DNA of 13,517 nucleotides from an uncultured Lachnospiraceae bacterium (GTDB lineage: Bacteria > Bacillota > Clostridia > Lachnospirales > Lachnospiraceae). A model generated the notes under the pieces. The model searched no databases. It had not been told where the DNA came from and worked only from the letters and a program-made list of their open reading frames with translations. Numbering within the stretch: position 1 is the first letter of the stretch; every line of letters starts with the position of its first letter. Of this stretch, positions 1 to 8,187 are shown piece by piece. The position numbers were made by a program, and so were the translations under genes. Location: NCBI GenBank assembly GCA_945834545.1, contig CAMAHO010000040.1, forward strand, positions 1 through 13,517, read 5' to 3'.

Positions 1-30
1 AATAAACACTAACATAATAAACACTAACAT
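1..30. repeat. Two perfect copies of a 15-bp tandem repeat
   Basis: The 15-base unit AATAAACACTAACAT occurs twice head to tail at the very start of the window, and a third copy begins (AATA) before the hairpin at 35. Since the window starts here, the array may continue to the left. It lies beyond the antiporter gene, on the 3' side of the putative terminator hairpin. Two copies do not show a function. Confidence 0.8.
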
Positions 31-34
31 AATA

Positions 35-66
35 GAGCTGTTACATAACAAGTCATGTAACAGCTC
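35..66 (-). terminator. Perfect 12-bp hairpin downstream of the NhaC gene, probable terminator
   Basis: GAGCTGTTACAT (35-46) and ATGTAACAGCTC (55-66) are exact reverse complements around an 8-nt loop. The hairpin lies about 70 nt past the stop codon of the minus-strand antiporter gene. The sequence after it on the minus strand is T-rich (TATTATGTTAGTGTTT) but has no uninterrupted T run, so termination is likely rather than certain. It could also serve a convergent gene lying left of the window. Confidence 0.5.
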
Positions 67-135
67 ATAATAACTGTATAAAGCTCTCTGTGTATTTATC
101 CTGTGTTTCGTTTCATATTAGCACAAAACAAGCAC

Positions 136-1632
136 TTATTCCGCTTTCTCACTACTTCGATTCTTCATAATGAACAAAGCGGCCAGAATCAATGCAACGC
201 CCAGAGCCCAGCCAACAAAAGGATTCTTTACGAAGCCGGATACCACATAGCATACGAAGGATACTGCTGCAACAAAGATGGCATAGGGAAGCTGTGTGGA
301 GACATGGTTTACATGGACGCATTCTGCTCCTGCCGAAGCCATAATTGTTGTGTCGGAGATAGGTGAGCAGTGGTCACCGCAAACAGCACCTGCCATACAT
401 GCAGAGATTGCAATAATCATAAGGGTGGGGTCTGTGTTACTGAAGGCTTTCACAACAATCGGAATCAGGATACCGAAGGTTCCCCAGCTGGTTCCGGTAG
501 AGAAAGCCAAAAAGCAGCCTGCCAGGAAAATAAGAGCAGGCAGGAAGCCTACCAGGCTTTCTGAGCAAGCATACATAAGATCTGCTACATACTCTTTCGC
601 ACCGAGAGAATCTGTCATACCCTTCAAGGTCCACGCCAAGGTCAGAATCAGAATTGCCGGAACCATAGCCTTGAAGCCCTCCGGTAAGCATTGCATACAC
701 TCATCCAGTTTCATGGTTCTTCTGCAGATATAATAGATAATGGTAATGAATAGTGCAATGATACTTCCCAGCATCAAGCCAACGGAAGCATCGGAATTTG
801 CGAAGGCATCCTTGAAGCTTTCTCCCTCAAAGAAACCACCTGTGTAAATCATACCGATGACACAGCATACAATCAGAACGATAACAGGGAAAATAAGATC
901 CACAACCTTTCCTTCCTTTTCCCCTTCCTTCAGCTCGGAAATCTTGCTTTCCATGGAAAGCATAGCATCTTCCTTTGCCTTCATAGGGCCGAACTCAACC
1001 TTAAGGATAATAGCCATAACCATAAAGAAAATGGTAAACAATGCATAGTAGTTATAAGGAATTGCCTTCAGGAATAAATGGAAGCCGTCCTCCCCCTCTA
1101 CAAAGCCTGTTACTGCTGCAGCCCAGGAAGAAATGGGAGCTATGATACAGATAGGCGCTGCCGTAGCGTCAATCAGATATGCCAGCTTTTCCTTGGAAAT
1201 CTTGTGTCTGTCCGCTACCGGACGCATTACACTACCAACCGTCAGGCAGTTAAAATAATCGTCAATAAAAATCATTACGCCAAGAAGAACAGTTGCCAAC
1301 TGAGCTCCAACCTTTGTCTTAATGTGCTTTCCTGCAAAGAGCCCGAAAGCCTGGGAGCCACCTGCCTTGTTCATCAGGCAAACCATAGTACCTAAGATGA
1401 CCAGGAATATCAAAATACCTACATTCCATCCGTCTGAAAGCTGTCCTACAATACCAGCCGCATCCTCATCAACCCCCAGGATGTGAAGGATTGCTGCCTC
1501 AGGGTTAAAGCTTGCATAAAACAAGCCTCCCATCAGAATACCGATAAACAAAGAACTGTATACCTCCTTTGTCACCAATGCAAGAACGATTGCAATTAGC
1601 GGCGGAACCAATGACCAAAATGTTGCGTACAT
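136..1632 (-). CDS. NhaC-family Na+/H+ antiporter
   Basis: A 498-aa polytopic inner-membrane protein of the NhaC family, which exchanges protons for sodium, or in MleN-type members couples this to organic acid exchange. The ion and substrate cannot be told from sequence alone. Long hydrophobic segments run through the protein with a charged cytoplasmic loop at about residues 212-243. Two family hallmarks are visible: FIDDYFNCLTVG at 122-133, with paired aspartates inside a membrane segment, and GDHCSPISDTTIMAS at 419-433. The open frame extends upstream to 1689, but the start at 1632 is preferred. There GAGAGGAAG precedes the ATG at good spacing and the protein begins with a typical hydrophobic MYATFWSLVPP, whereas the 19-residue extension is basic and lacks a ribosome binding site. 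It is separated by 162 bp from the HDOD gene upstream and is probably transcribed alone or by read-through from it. Confidence 0.88.
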   Translation of the reverse strand: MYATFWSLVPPLIAIVLALVTKEVYSSLFIGILMGGLFYASFNPEAAILHILGVDEDAAGIVGQLSDGWNVGILIFLVILGTMVCLMNKAGGSQAFGLFAGKHIKTKVGAQLATVLLGVMIFIDDYFNCLTVGSVMRPVADRHKISKEKLAYLIDATAAPICIIAPISSWAAAVTGFVEGEDGFHLFLKAIPYNYYALFTIFFMVMAIILKVEFGPMKAKEDAMLSMESKISELKEGEKEGKVVDLIFPVIVLIVCCVIGMIYTGGFFEGESFKDAFANSDASVGLMLGSIIALFITIIYYICRRTMKLDECMQCLPEGFKAMVPAILILTLAWTLKGMTDSLGAKEYVADLMYACSESLVGFLPALIFLAGCFLAFSTGTSWGTFGILIPIVVKAFSNTDPTLMIIAISACMAGAVCGDHCSPISDTTIMASAGAECVHVNHVSTQLPYAIFVAAVSFVCYVVSGFVKNPFVGWALGVALILAALFIMKNRSSEKAE

Positions 1633-1675
1633 ATTTCTTCCTCTCTTTCCCTCATAAGTAAATCTTTTTTCTAAC

Positions 1676-1696
1676 AACGAGCAAAGCATACTCGTT
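1676..1696 (-). other. Small hairpin in the leader of the NhaC gene
   Basis: AACGAG (1676-1681) and CTCGTT (1691-1696) form a 6-bp stem with a 9-nt loop, 43 bp upstream of the antiporter start codon. On the minus strand it is followed by GTTAGAAAAAAG rather than a T run, so it is not a standard terminator. It could be a leader structure or chance. Confidence 0.3.
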
Positions 1697-1704
1697 AAAT
1701 AGCA

Positions 1705-1790
1705 ACTATTCGTTTCGCACCACAGATAAGCTCAAATCCTTACAAGGACTATCCGTTTCACACTACAGACAAGCCTAAATCCTAATAAGA
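1705..1790. repeat. Imperfect 43-bp tandem repeat, two copies
   Basis: Positions 1705-1747 and 1748-1790 are two adjacent 43-bp copies that agree at 34 of 43 positions by my count. The best-kept blocks are CGTTTC, ACAGA and AAATCCT. The pair fills most of the gap between the HDOD gene stop and the NhaC leader. No reading frame or strong stem-loop explains it. It may be an eroded intergenic repeat or a duplicated binding region. Confidence 0.65.
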
Positions 1791-1794
1791 ACCC

Positions 1795-3018
1795 TTACTT
1801 CGCTACAAGGATTTCCTTGTACCATCTCAAGCTGTCCATATAAGCCTGACTAATATCTTCCATAGTAAGCTGTCTTGTCACCATAACTCTGGACACCTCC
1901 TGGAACGAAGCAGCCTCATATTGTTCCACGAAATCCAAAATCTGTGCATACTCTCCGGTGTGTTCTATCAAAGCCTTTTTAATTGCCGGCGTAACAGTTA
2001 TGATCTCCAGAGCTTCCTCCATAGGTTTGTCCATAATCACATCCAACAAGGAAAAAATGCCCATTAAAAACAACTCGTCTTTTTTCATAGCCAAGCCGAA
2101 TAGACCGGCCAGATTTTCCATAAATTTCGCTCGAAGCAAGGACACTCTGGTAACCTCACTAGGGCTGTCAGAATACAATTCATTCACCACAGCTGTGTTA
2201 ATCCATTTCTTCAGCTCCTTTTGTCCCAGCATAGCCGCTGCGTGACGAATGGAGGTGACAGTGGAATTTCTGGAAAAGCGATTCACAATCTTTAGCAGTG
2301 AAATGGTCAGTGCAGCATCCTGAGAAATAATATCTGCTGCCTTTGACAGCTCAAAGCCCTCCTCATTCACTGTGTTTAACAGCTCAATGTAATTATACTT
2401 TAATGGTGTTACCTCTCTACTACCCCGGGTAACTGCCACACGGTAGAAATTCCCCTCATAAAAGGCATATCCTTTGCCCTTTAATGATTCGAAATCTTCC
2501 TGTGTCTCCAGATTTCCTGCGCAAAGCCTGATATTGGGATACAGCTTTCCAAAATAAATGGTGGCTTTATCAATTGCCGTTTTCTTCTGATTTAAAAAGA
2601 TATAATCCGTCATGCGAAACAGCTCATCATACTTCGCAAAGCTTTGTATGGGTATTTTGTGAAATGCGATTCCAAAGCCCTGCTTTTTCAATTCCTTGAT
2701 TCGCTCCACATATCTCTCTTCGGGAGTAATCTTGTCATCAAACAAAAGTACAATCTTGCCGGCAAGACGCGGACATTCCGAGGCAAGGTCCGAAAAAACA
2801 GCAATGTGACTTACCGGAACAAACACAGGCTTCCCTGCAGTCAGGACATCCAACCCAATTTCAGAGATGAGCTCTAACCCGGGAATCCTTCCGGCCCCAT
2901 CATTAGACCCGGTGCCAAGAAGCATGGGCTGTTGTAACATATTATTCTTTTGACAAAAAACGGAATAGGCTTCTACTGCCAGTTCTTCATCAAACAACGG
3001 AACAAGTGTAATTAACAA
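1795..3018 (-). CDS. HDOD-domain protein with degenerate EAL-like N-terminal half
   Basis: A 407-aa soluble protein with the architecture of YuxH-type signalling proteins: an EAL-like half (about 1-205) followed by an HDOD domain (about 206-395). The N-terminus LITLVPLFDEELAVEAYSV resembles the usual 'RQPIFD' opening of this family. The EAL half lacks a recognisable EAL signature (LLFDDKI at 91-97 stands about where EAL/ELLE-like residues are expected) and ends with GYAFYEGNFYR. It is therefore unlikely to hydrolyse cyclic di-GMP. The HDOD part shows ISQDAALTISLLKIVN (230-245) and IRHAAAMLGQKELKKWI (257-273); no HD catalytic pair was seen. Such proteins are thought to act in signalling through binding. 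The chosen start is TTG at 3018, because GGTGG stands 6 nt before it and homology begins there. The upstream GTG at 3045 lies inside a terminator hairpin and is rejected. Confidence 0.8.
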   Translation of the reverse strand: MLITLVPLFDEELAVEAYSVFCQKNNMLQQPMLLGTGSNDGAGRIPGLELISEIGLDVLTAGKPVFVPVSHIAVFSDLASECPRLAGKIVLLFDDKITPEERYVERIKELKKQGFGIAFHKIPIQSFAKYDELFRMTDYIFLNQKKTAIDKATIYFGKLYPNIRLCAGNLETQEDFESLKGKGYAFYEGNFYRVAVTRGSREVTPLKYNYIELLNTVNEEGFELSKAADIISQDAALTISLLKIVNRFSRNSTVTSIRHAAAMLGQKELKKWINTAVVNELYSDSPSEVTRVSLLRAKFMENLAGLFGLAMKKDELFLMGIFSLLDVIMDKPMEEALEIITVTPAIKKALIEHTGEYAQILDFVEQYEAASFQEVSRVMVTRQLTMEDISQAYMDSLRWYKEILVAK

Positions 3019-3036
3019 TTCTATCCACCACCCTTC

Positions 3037-3072
3037 GAAAAACACAGCAGCCTATAGCTAGGACTGCTGTGT
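3037..3072 (-). terminator. Intrinsic terminator after purL, just before the HDOD gene
   Basis: On the minus strand ACACAGCAG pairs with CTGCTGTGT (3064-3072 with 3042-3050), an inner CCTA/TAGG stem continues the helix, and a run of five T follows (3042-3038). This is a well-formed Rho-independent terminator about 77 nt past the purL stop. Its T run ends only about 20 nt before the TTG start of the HDOD gene, so any transcript of that gene starting upstream must pass through it. Confidence 0.8.
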
Positions 3073-3077
3073 CCTAC

Positions 3078-3144
3078 GCACATCAAAGTACACTGACTTA
3101 GCACGTCAAAGTGCTCTAACTTAGCACACTAAACTGTCTCATCC
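3078..3144. repeat. Degenerate 23-bp tandem repeat between purL and the HDOD gene
   Basis: Two adjacent 23-bp units, 3078-3100 and 3101-3123, share GCAC-TCAAAGT-C-CT-ACTTA. A third, more eroded partial unit starts at 3124 with GCACACTAAA. The block lies between the purL stop and the terminator at 3037-3072. The period differs from that of the 43-bp repeat at 1705-1790, so the two blocks are not clearly the same element. No function can be assigned. Confidence 0.5.
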
Positions 3145-3148
3145 GGTC

Positions 3149-6100
3149 TTACTTAAAATAGGCTACACCGGACTCGAAGATCTTCAAATCCTGCTCTCCA
3201 TAGATATTGATTGCCACGCTGGCACCTCTTCTCTCAGAATGTGCCATCTTACCAAGAATTCTGCCATCCGGGGAGGTGATACCCTCGATTGCCATATAAG
3301 AACCGTTGATATTGTACTCCTCATCCATGCTGACCTGACCATCAGGAGATGCATACATGGTAGCCACCTGTCCATTTGCAATCAATCTCTCAAGCCATTC
3401 CTTGTTGGCCACAAAACGACCTTCTCCGTGGGAAGCCGGATTACAATAGGTTTCTCCAAGAGTAGCTCCCTGTAACCAAGGGGACTTGTTGGACATCACC
3501 TTGGTGTAAACCATCTTGGAAATATGTCTGTTAATGGTGTTGAAGGTCAGGGTCGGAGAATCCTCCTTCTGACCGGTAATCTCGCCGTAAGGAACCAGGC
3601 CCAGCTTAATTAGTGCCTGGAAGCCATTACAGATACCCAGCGCCAGACCGTCTCTCTCCTGTAAGAGCTTGGTAACTGCTTCCTTAAGCTTCTCATTCTG
3701 GAAGGCAGTTGCAAAGAATTTTGCACTTCCGTCAGGTTCATCACCGGCTGAGAAACCACCCGGGAACATAATAATCTGAGACTTGTCAATAGCCTGTGCA
3801 AAGGCATCTACAGACTCCCTGATTGCACTTGCAGAAAGATTCTTGAAGACTACTGTCTCCACCTGTGCTCCGGCTCTTTCAAACGCTTTTTTACTATCAT
3901 ACTCACAGTTTGTACCAGGCATTACAGGTATAAATACGGTAGGCTTTGCTACCTTATTCTTGCATACATAGATGCTTTCTGCCTGATAAGGCGTATTCTC
4001 CACTGCATCCTTTTCCTTGTAGGATCTGGTGGGGAATACCTTCTCCAGCTTAGAGGTCCACTGTACCAGAGCCTCCTCCATAGAGATTCTCACATCCCCT
4101 ACAACGAAGGCCTCTTCCTCTATTACGGTACCCACAACAGTATATTCTATGCCCTTTTCATTCAGTGCTTCCAGTGCACTCTCCGGCATTTCTGCCAGGA
4201 TATTGCCCAAGCCGTTTACAAACAGCTCTGTTGCCTCAACATTTGCATCAATCTGTACACCCAGCTTATTGCCGAAGGCCATCTTAGCCACTGCTGCCGC
4301 AATACCCTTGGCATCCAGTGCATAGGCCGATACAATCTCTCCCTCTTTGATTAATTCATGCAGGGCTGCATAGAGATTTGCCACAGCCTCATACATAGGA
4401 ACAAAGAACTCATCCTTCTCAATTTCAAACAGAACCAGCTTATTTCCGGCTTTCTTAAGCTCCGGTGTGATAATGGTCTTGTCGTGTGCAATATCCACAG
4501 CGAAGGAAACCAGTGTGGGCGGTACATCGATATCATTGAAGGTACCGGACATACTGTCCTTACCGCCAATGGAAGGAAGTCCAAAGCCAATCTGTGCATC
4601 ATAAGCACCTAACAAGGCTGTGAAAGGCTGGCTCCATCTGGAAGGCTCTCCTGTCATTCTGCGGAAATACTCCTGGAAGGTGAAACGAATCTTGGACGCA
4701 TCACCACCGGAAGCCACAATCTTAGCCATAGATTCTACCACAGCATAAATGGCTCCGTGATAAGGGCTCCAGGAAGATAAATAAGGATCAAAGCCGTAGC
4801 TCATCATGGTCACCACATCTGTCTTGCCCTCCAGTACGGGAAGCTTTGCAACCATGGTCTGTGTCTCCGTCAGCTGTGTCTTACCACCATAAGGCATAAA
4901 CACACTTCCGGCACCGATAGAGGCGTCAAACATCTCTACCAGGCCCTTCTGAGAGCACACATTCAGGTCATGTAATAAGGTAAGCCATGCTCCCTTCACA
5001 TCGCCTTTCTCCAGCTTTTCTCCCACCTGAGGAATGGACCACTGCTCAAAATAATTCTCCTCCTTGGAAGGAATCTCCACCTTAACGGTAGCTTCCTGAT
5101 GCGCTCCGTTGGTATCAAGGAAGGCTCTCTTTAAGTTGACGATGGTCTTGCCTCTCCAGTTCAGTACCAGTCTGGGCTCCTCTGTAACGGTTGCAACAGC
5201 AACGGCCTCCAGATTCTCCTCAGCCGCATACTGCAGGAAGGTGTCCACATCCTTCGGGTCAACAACCACTGCCATTCTCTCCTGGGACTCGGAAATAGCA
5301 AGCTCTGTGCCATCCAGACCGGCATATTTCTTAGGCACCTTGTCCAAATCAACTACCAGACCGTCTGCCAGCTCACCGATGGCAACGGAGACACCGCCGG
5401 CACCAAAGTCGTTACACTTCTTAATCAGACTGCTGACCTCAGACCGTCTAAACAATCTCTGAATCTTACGCTCTGTGGGTGCATTTCCCTTCTGTACCTC
5501 AGCACCACAGGTCTCAATGGAAGCCTCCGTGTGAATCTTGGAGGAACCGGTAGCTCCGCCGCAGCCGTCACGGCCGGTACGACCACCTAAAAGGATAATG
5601 ATATCCCCAGGATCTGAGGTCTCACGAATGACATTCTTTCTAGGAGCGGCACCCATGACAGCACCTATCTCCATTCTCTTAGCCACATAATTGGGATGAT
5701 AGATTTCCTTTACAAAGCCTGTGGCAAGGCCAATCTGATTGCCGTAGGAGGAGTAACCGCTGGCTGCACCGCGAACCAGCTTCTTCTGGGAAAGCTTACC
5801 CTTTAAAGTCTCGGATACCGGCACGGTAGGGTCAGCAGCTCCGGTGACACGCATAGCCTGATATACATAACCACGACCGGACAAGGGATCTCTGATTGCT
5901 CCGCCCAGACAGGTTGCAGCTCCGCCAAAGGGCTCTATCTCTGTGGGATGATTGTGTGTCTCGTTTTTAAAGAATACCAACCACTCCTCAGTTTCCTTAT
6001 AATCTCCATAATCCATTTCCACAGGGACAACAACTGAGCAGGCATTGATTTCATCAGATTCCTCCATATCCTCCAGCTTGCCGTCCTTCTTTAGCTTGCG

Positions 6101-6946
6101 CATTGCCATGAGAGCCAAATCCATCAGGCAGACAAACTTGTCCTTTCTTCCTGCAAAAATTTCCTCTCTGGTGTCCAAATAGCTTTGATAGGTAGTCTCA
6201 ATAGGGGTTCTGTAGTAGCCCTCCTCAAACTCCACATCCGTAAGCTCCGTGGAGAAGGTAGTGTGACGACAGTGGTCGGACCAGTAGGTATCCAGTACGC
6301 GAATTTCCGTCATGGAAGGGTCTCTCTTCTCATCTCCTCCAAAATAGTTCTGGATATGCTTGAAATCCTTAAAGGTCATTGCAAGGCCCAGGGAATCGTA
6401 GAGTTTCTTAAGCTGGCTCTCGTTCATCTCTATAAAGCCGTCAAAAATCGCAACATCAGCCGGTTCCTCATAGACACTGACCAAAGTATCCGGTTTCTCA
6501 AGACCTGTCTCACGGGAATCTACAGGATTGATACAATAGCTCTTTATTTTCTCAAATTCCTCATCTGTCACCTGACCGATAATCATATAGGTTACGGCAG
6601 TACGAATAATGGGATTTTCATTTTCATCTAAAAACTGTACACACTGTACCGCAGAATCTGCTCTCTGATCAAACTGTCCGGGCAGAAATTCCACGCTAAA
6701 CACTCTTGCTCCCTCCACAACAGGAAGTACCTCTCTATATAAATCGTCTACAGGTGGCTCGGAAAACACTGTCATACAAGCCCTCTCGAAGACCTTATCT
6801 GAGATATGCTCCACATCGTAGCGGATAAATTCTCTGACAGCCTCTACCTGAATTCCCAGGTAATTGTTCAACTCCTCGTGAAGCTCATGCGCCTTTACGG
6901 CAAAAGCCTCCTTCTTTTCTACGTAAATACGTCTTACGTCACCCAT
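3149..6946 (-). CDS. purL: Phosphoribosylformylglycinamidine synthase (FGAM synthetase), single-chain
   Basis: Converts FGAR, ATP and glutamine to FGAM in step four of de novo purine synthesis in the cytoplasm. The protein is about 1265 aa, the long form carrying the synthetase and glutaminase in one chain, unlike the split PurS/PurQ/PurL of Bacillus. It resembles the clade II long form I know from clostridia and streptococci. Visible landmarks are DTYWSDHCRHTTF near residue 225, HNHPTEIEPFGGAATCLGG around 331-349, GGKDSMSGTF near 793, and the C-terminal class I glutaminase. The latter has nucleophile Cys1106 in LGICNGFQ and the His1173/Glu1175 pair in SHGEGRF. All catalytic residues are present and the frame is intact. 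The start at 6946 (MGDVRRIYVEKK) matches the usual family N-terminus; an in-frame ATG at 6958 adds four residues but has AAAGG only 1 nt away. The gene stands alone, with gaps on both sides and a strong terminator after it. Confidence 0.95.
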   Translation of the reverse strand: MGDVRRIYVEKKEAFAVKAHELHEELNNYLGIQVEAVREFIRYDVEHISDKVFERACMTVFSEPPVDDLYREVLPVVEGARVFSVEFLPGQFDQRADSAVQCVQFLDENENPIIRTAVTYMIIGQVTDEEFEKIKSYCINPVDSRETGLEKPDTLVSVYEEPADVAIFDGFIEMNESQLKKLYDSLGLAMTFKDFKHIQNYFGGDEKRDPSMTEIRVLDTYWSDHCRHTTFSTELTDVEFEEGYYRTPIETTYQSYLDTREEIFAGRKDKFVCLMDLALMAMRKLKKDGKLEDMEESDEINACSVVVPVEMDYGDYKETEEWLVFFKNETHNHPTEIEPFGGAATCLGGAIRDPLSGRGYVYQAMRVTGAADPTVPVSETLKGKLSQKKLVRGAASGYSSYGNQIGLATGFVKEIYHPNYVAKRMEIGAVMGAAPRKNVIRETSDPGDIIILLGGRTGRDGCGGATGSSKIHTEASIETCGAEVQKGNAPTERKIQRLFRRSEVSSLIKKCNDFGAGGVSVAIGELADGLVVDLDKVPKKYAGLDGTELAISESQERMAVVVDPKDVDTFLQYAAEENLEAVAVATVTEEPRLVLNWRGKTIVNLKRAFLDTNGAHQEATVKVEIPSKEENYFEQWSIPQVGEKLEKGDVKGAWLTLLHDLNVCSQKGLVEMFDASIGAGSVFMPYGGKTQLTETQTMVAKLPVLEGKTDVVTMMSYGFDPYLSSWSPYHGAIYAVVESMAKIVASGGDASKIRFTFQEYFRRMTGEPSRWSQPFTALLGAYDAQIGFGLPSIGGKDSMSGTFNDIDVPPTLVSFAVDIAHDKTIITPELKKAGNKLVLFEIEKDEFFVPMYEAVANLYAALHELIKEGEIVSAYALDAKGIAAAVAKMAFGNKLGVQIDANVEATELFVNGLGNILAEMPESALEALNEKGIEYTVVGTVIEEEAFVVGDVRISMEEALVQWTSKLEKVFPTRSYKEKDAVENTPYQAESIYVCKNKVAKPTVFIPVMPGTNCEYDSKKAFERAGAQVETVVFKNLSASAIRESVDAFAQAIDKSQIIMFPGGFSAGDEPDGSAKFFATAFQNEKLKEAVTKLLQERDGLALGICNGFQALIKLGLVPYGEITGQKEDSPTLTFNTINRHISKMVYTKVMSNKSPWLQGATLGETYCNPASHGEGRFVANKEWLERLIANGQVATMYASPDGQVSMDEEYNINGSYMAIEGITSPDGRILGKMAHSERRGASVAINIYGEQDLKIFESGVAYFK

Positions 6947-6998
6947 GTTACCATCCATGCCTTTCTTTGTTCTTATTTGTATTTCCTATTACTTTCAG

Positions 6999-7024
6999 CT
7001 TGCCGGTACCTTGTACCTTGCAAG
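6999..7024 (-). promoter_or_regulatory. Inverted repeat with 7-bp tandem duplication in the purL leader
   Basis: CTTGC (6999-7003) and GCAAG (7020-7024) form a short inverted repeat. Between them TACCTTG occurs twice in tandem (7007-7013, 7014-7020). It lies about 50 nt upstream of the purL start and may be part of an operator or leader hairpin. I saw no Bacillus-type PurR box and no convincing -35/-10 pair nearby. Confidence 0.25.
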
Positions 7025-7045
7025 TCTTAGCTTTCTACAACGAAG

Positions 7046-7071
7046 TGCTTCAGGAAAAACTCCCTGAAGCA
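7046..7071 (-). terminator. 9-bp hairpin just after the TetR gene, weak terminator
   Basis: TGCTTCAGG (7046-7054) and CCTGAAGCA (7063-7071) are exact reverse complements around an 8-nt loop, 14 nt past the TetR stop codon. The position suits a terminator for the DUF6508-like/TetR unit. On the minus strand it is followed by CTTCGTTGTAG, with no real T run, so it may only slow or partly stop transcription into purL. Confidence 0.45.
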
Positions 7072-7084
7072 TCCTTGTTTCATA

Positions 7085-7666
7085 TCAATCTACACCGATT
7101 CCTTTGAGCACAAAAAGAATCTCTCTATCTACATCCTCGGAGCGAATCCCATAGGTCTGAGAGCGGATTTTCATGCCTTCCAAAACATACATAAAGTTCC
7201 TGGCCGTCCCCTTACAGTCCTCACAGACGAACTCCCCGCTTTCCACTCCGGTTTCAATCAATTTCTCAATAATTCGTACTGCAGCGTCAAACTGCTTCTT
7301 GAGTACATTTTCCTTATTTTGATTCTCTTCATCAAAATAAAACTCATAGATAGCCTTGGTCAACGTGTTCCTTTTTCTGAGAATCTCTTTCTTTTGTTCT
7401 CGTAAAAAGAGCAAAAGGATATCCGCAGCGGTAGCATCTTCGCTGATGCTCTTCCCAAACACATCGTCCGCCTCCTCGCTTTCCCTCTTTAAGACCTCTC
7501 TAAAAATCTGTTCCGTGCTTTCAAAATATAGGTACAAACCGCCACGGCTGATATCACAAGCTTCGACGATATCCTTCATTGTTACACGCTTAAACCCTTT
7601 TTCAGCAAACACCTTCCTGGCAGTTTCCAAAATATATTGCTTTTTTTGTATCGACTTTTCTCCCAT
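7085..7666 (-). CDS. TetR/AcrR-family transcriptional regulator
   Basis: A 193-aa DNA-binding regulator. The N-terminal TetR domain spans about residues 8-55: ILETARKVFAEKGFKRVTM, then the helix-turn-helix around 31-49 with SRGGLYLYF as the recognition-helix region. The remaining helical part is the ligand-binding and dimer domain, whose ligand is unknown. The frame opens at 7732, but the start at 7666 is preferred because it gives a normal TetR N-terminus and length, has AAAGG about 11 nt upstream, and does not overlap the preceding gene. The gap to that gene's stop is 34 nt, so the two are probably co-transcribed. TetR proteins often control their own unit, and an inverted repeat at the putative promoter (8191-8217) is a candidate operator. 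Nothing ties it to purL downstream. Confidence 0.88.
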   Translation of the reverse strand: MGEKSIQKKQYILETARKVFAEKGFKRVTMKDIVEACDISRGGLYLYFESTEQIFREVLKRESEEADDVFGKSISEDATAADILLLFLREQKKEILRKRNTLTKAIYEFYFDEENQNKENVLKKQFDAAVRIIEKLIETGVESGEFVCEDCKGTARNFMYVLEGMKIRSQTYGIRSEDVDREILFVLKGIGVD

Positions 7667-7700
7667 GTCTGTTCGAGCCTTTCTACATTTCGGAGTTTTG

Positions 7701-8165
7701 TTATACCTCGAAGGGCTTGTCATAAAACTCAATAATTTCTTTCATTCTGCGTAAAACCAAATAGAATATGTCAGAACGAACCGCCTCATTCCATAAGGTA
7801 CCCTTTGTTCTTCCACCCAACACATAGTAGGACAAAATCCCCATCAGTATATCCCAGGTCTTCCAGTCGCACTGCTTAATCAGCTTTGCCTCATCCTCGT
7901 GAGAGGAAATATGATGTCTGGTATAAATGTAGCGGTAATTCTTGTTCATCAATGGACTTTTGGCAGCTTCTCTGACAAAACTCATAACAGTAGAATTGTA
8001 AACCGGAAAGGACAAGGTCTGCCCTGCCATCTCATCTGAATCATACATGGAACTCACGCCCCGCCCCTGATTGCTTTCAAACCAGGGAAGATATTTTAAT
8101 AGAGGCAGCGATTTTTCCTTGTAATCTGCTATCACCTTTTGTCTGTACTCTACACTCTGTTCCAC
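7701..8165 (-). CDS. Small DUF6508-like protein of unknown function
   Basis: A 154-aa soluble protein with no signal peptide and no clear membrane segment. It reminds me of DUF6508-type proteins in clostridia, through blocks such as LPLLKYLPWFE near the start, LSFPVYNSTVMSFV in the middle, and YYVLGGRTKGTLWNEAV with MKEIIEFYD near the end. That family name is from memory and unverified, and no biochemical role is known to me. The frame extends to an ATG at 8189, but that codon has no ribosome binding site and overlaps the best -10 sequence. GTG at 8165 is preferred because GGGGG stands 6 nt before it. The gene is first in a two-gene unit with the TetR regulator, so the pair may respond to a common signal. 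Confidence 0.72.
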   Translation of the reverse strand: MEQSVEYRQKVIADYKEKSLPLLKYLPWFESNQGRGVSSMYDSDEMAGQTLSFPVYNSTVMSFVREAAKSPLMNKNYRYIYTRHHISSHEDEAKLIKQCDWKTWDILMGILSYYVLGGRTKGTLWNEAVRSDIFYLVLRRMKEIIEFYDKPFEV

Positions 8166-8187
8166 GATAAACCCCCATCTTACGGAC

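Noticed and set aside
1..30. Repeats at the left edge as a CRISPR array
   Set aside because: The 15-bp units are directly adjacent without spacers, and no cas genes are present.
1633..1689. N-terminal extension of the NhaC frame to a start at 1689
   Set aside because: The added 19 residues are basic and atypical, with no ribosome binding site at 1689, while 1632 has a good one and a typical membrane-protein start.
3019..3045. GTG at 3045 as start of the HDOD gene
   Set aside because: It lies inside the 3' arm of the purL terminator, has no ribosome binding site, and homology begins only after the TTG at 3018.
3239..6631. Several 60-150 aa open frames opposite or inside purL
   Set aside because: They are shadows of the long conserved purL frame, with low-complexity or Cys/Arg/Ser-rich translations and no ribosome binding sites.
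6959..7045. Purine riboswitch upstream of purL
   Set aside because: The leader is too short and I saw none of the conserved three-way junction core of purine riboswitches.
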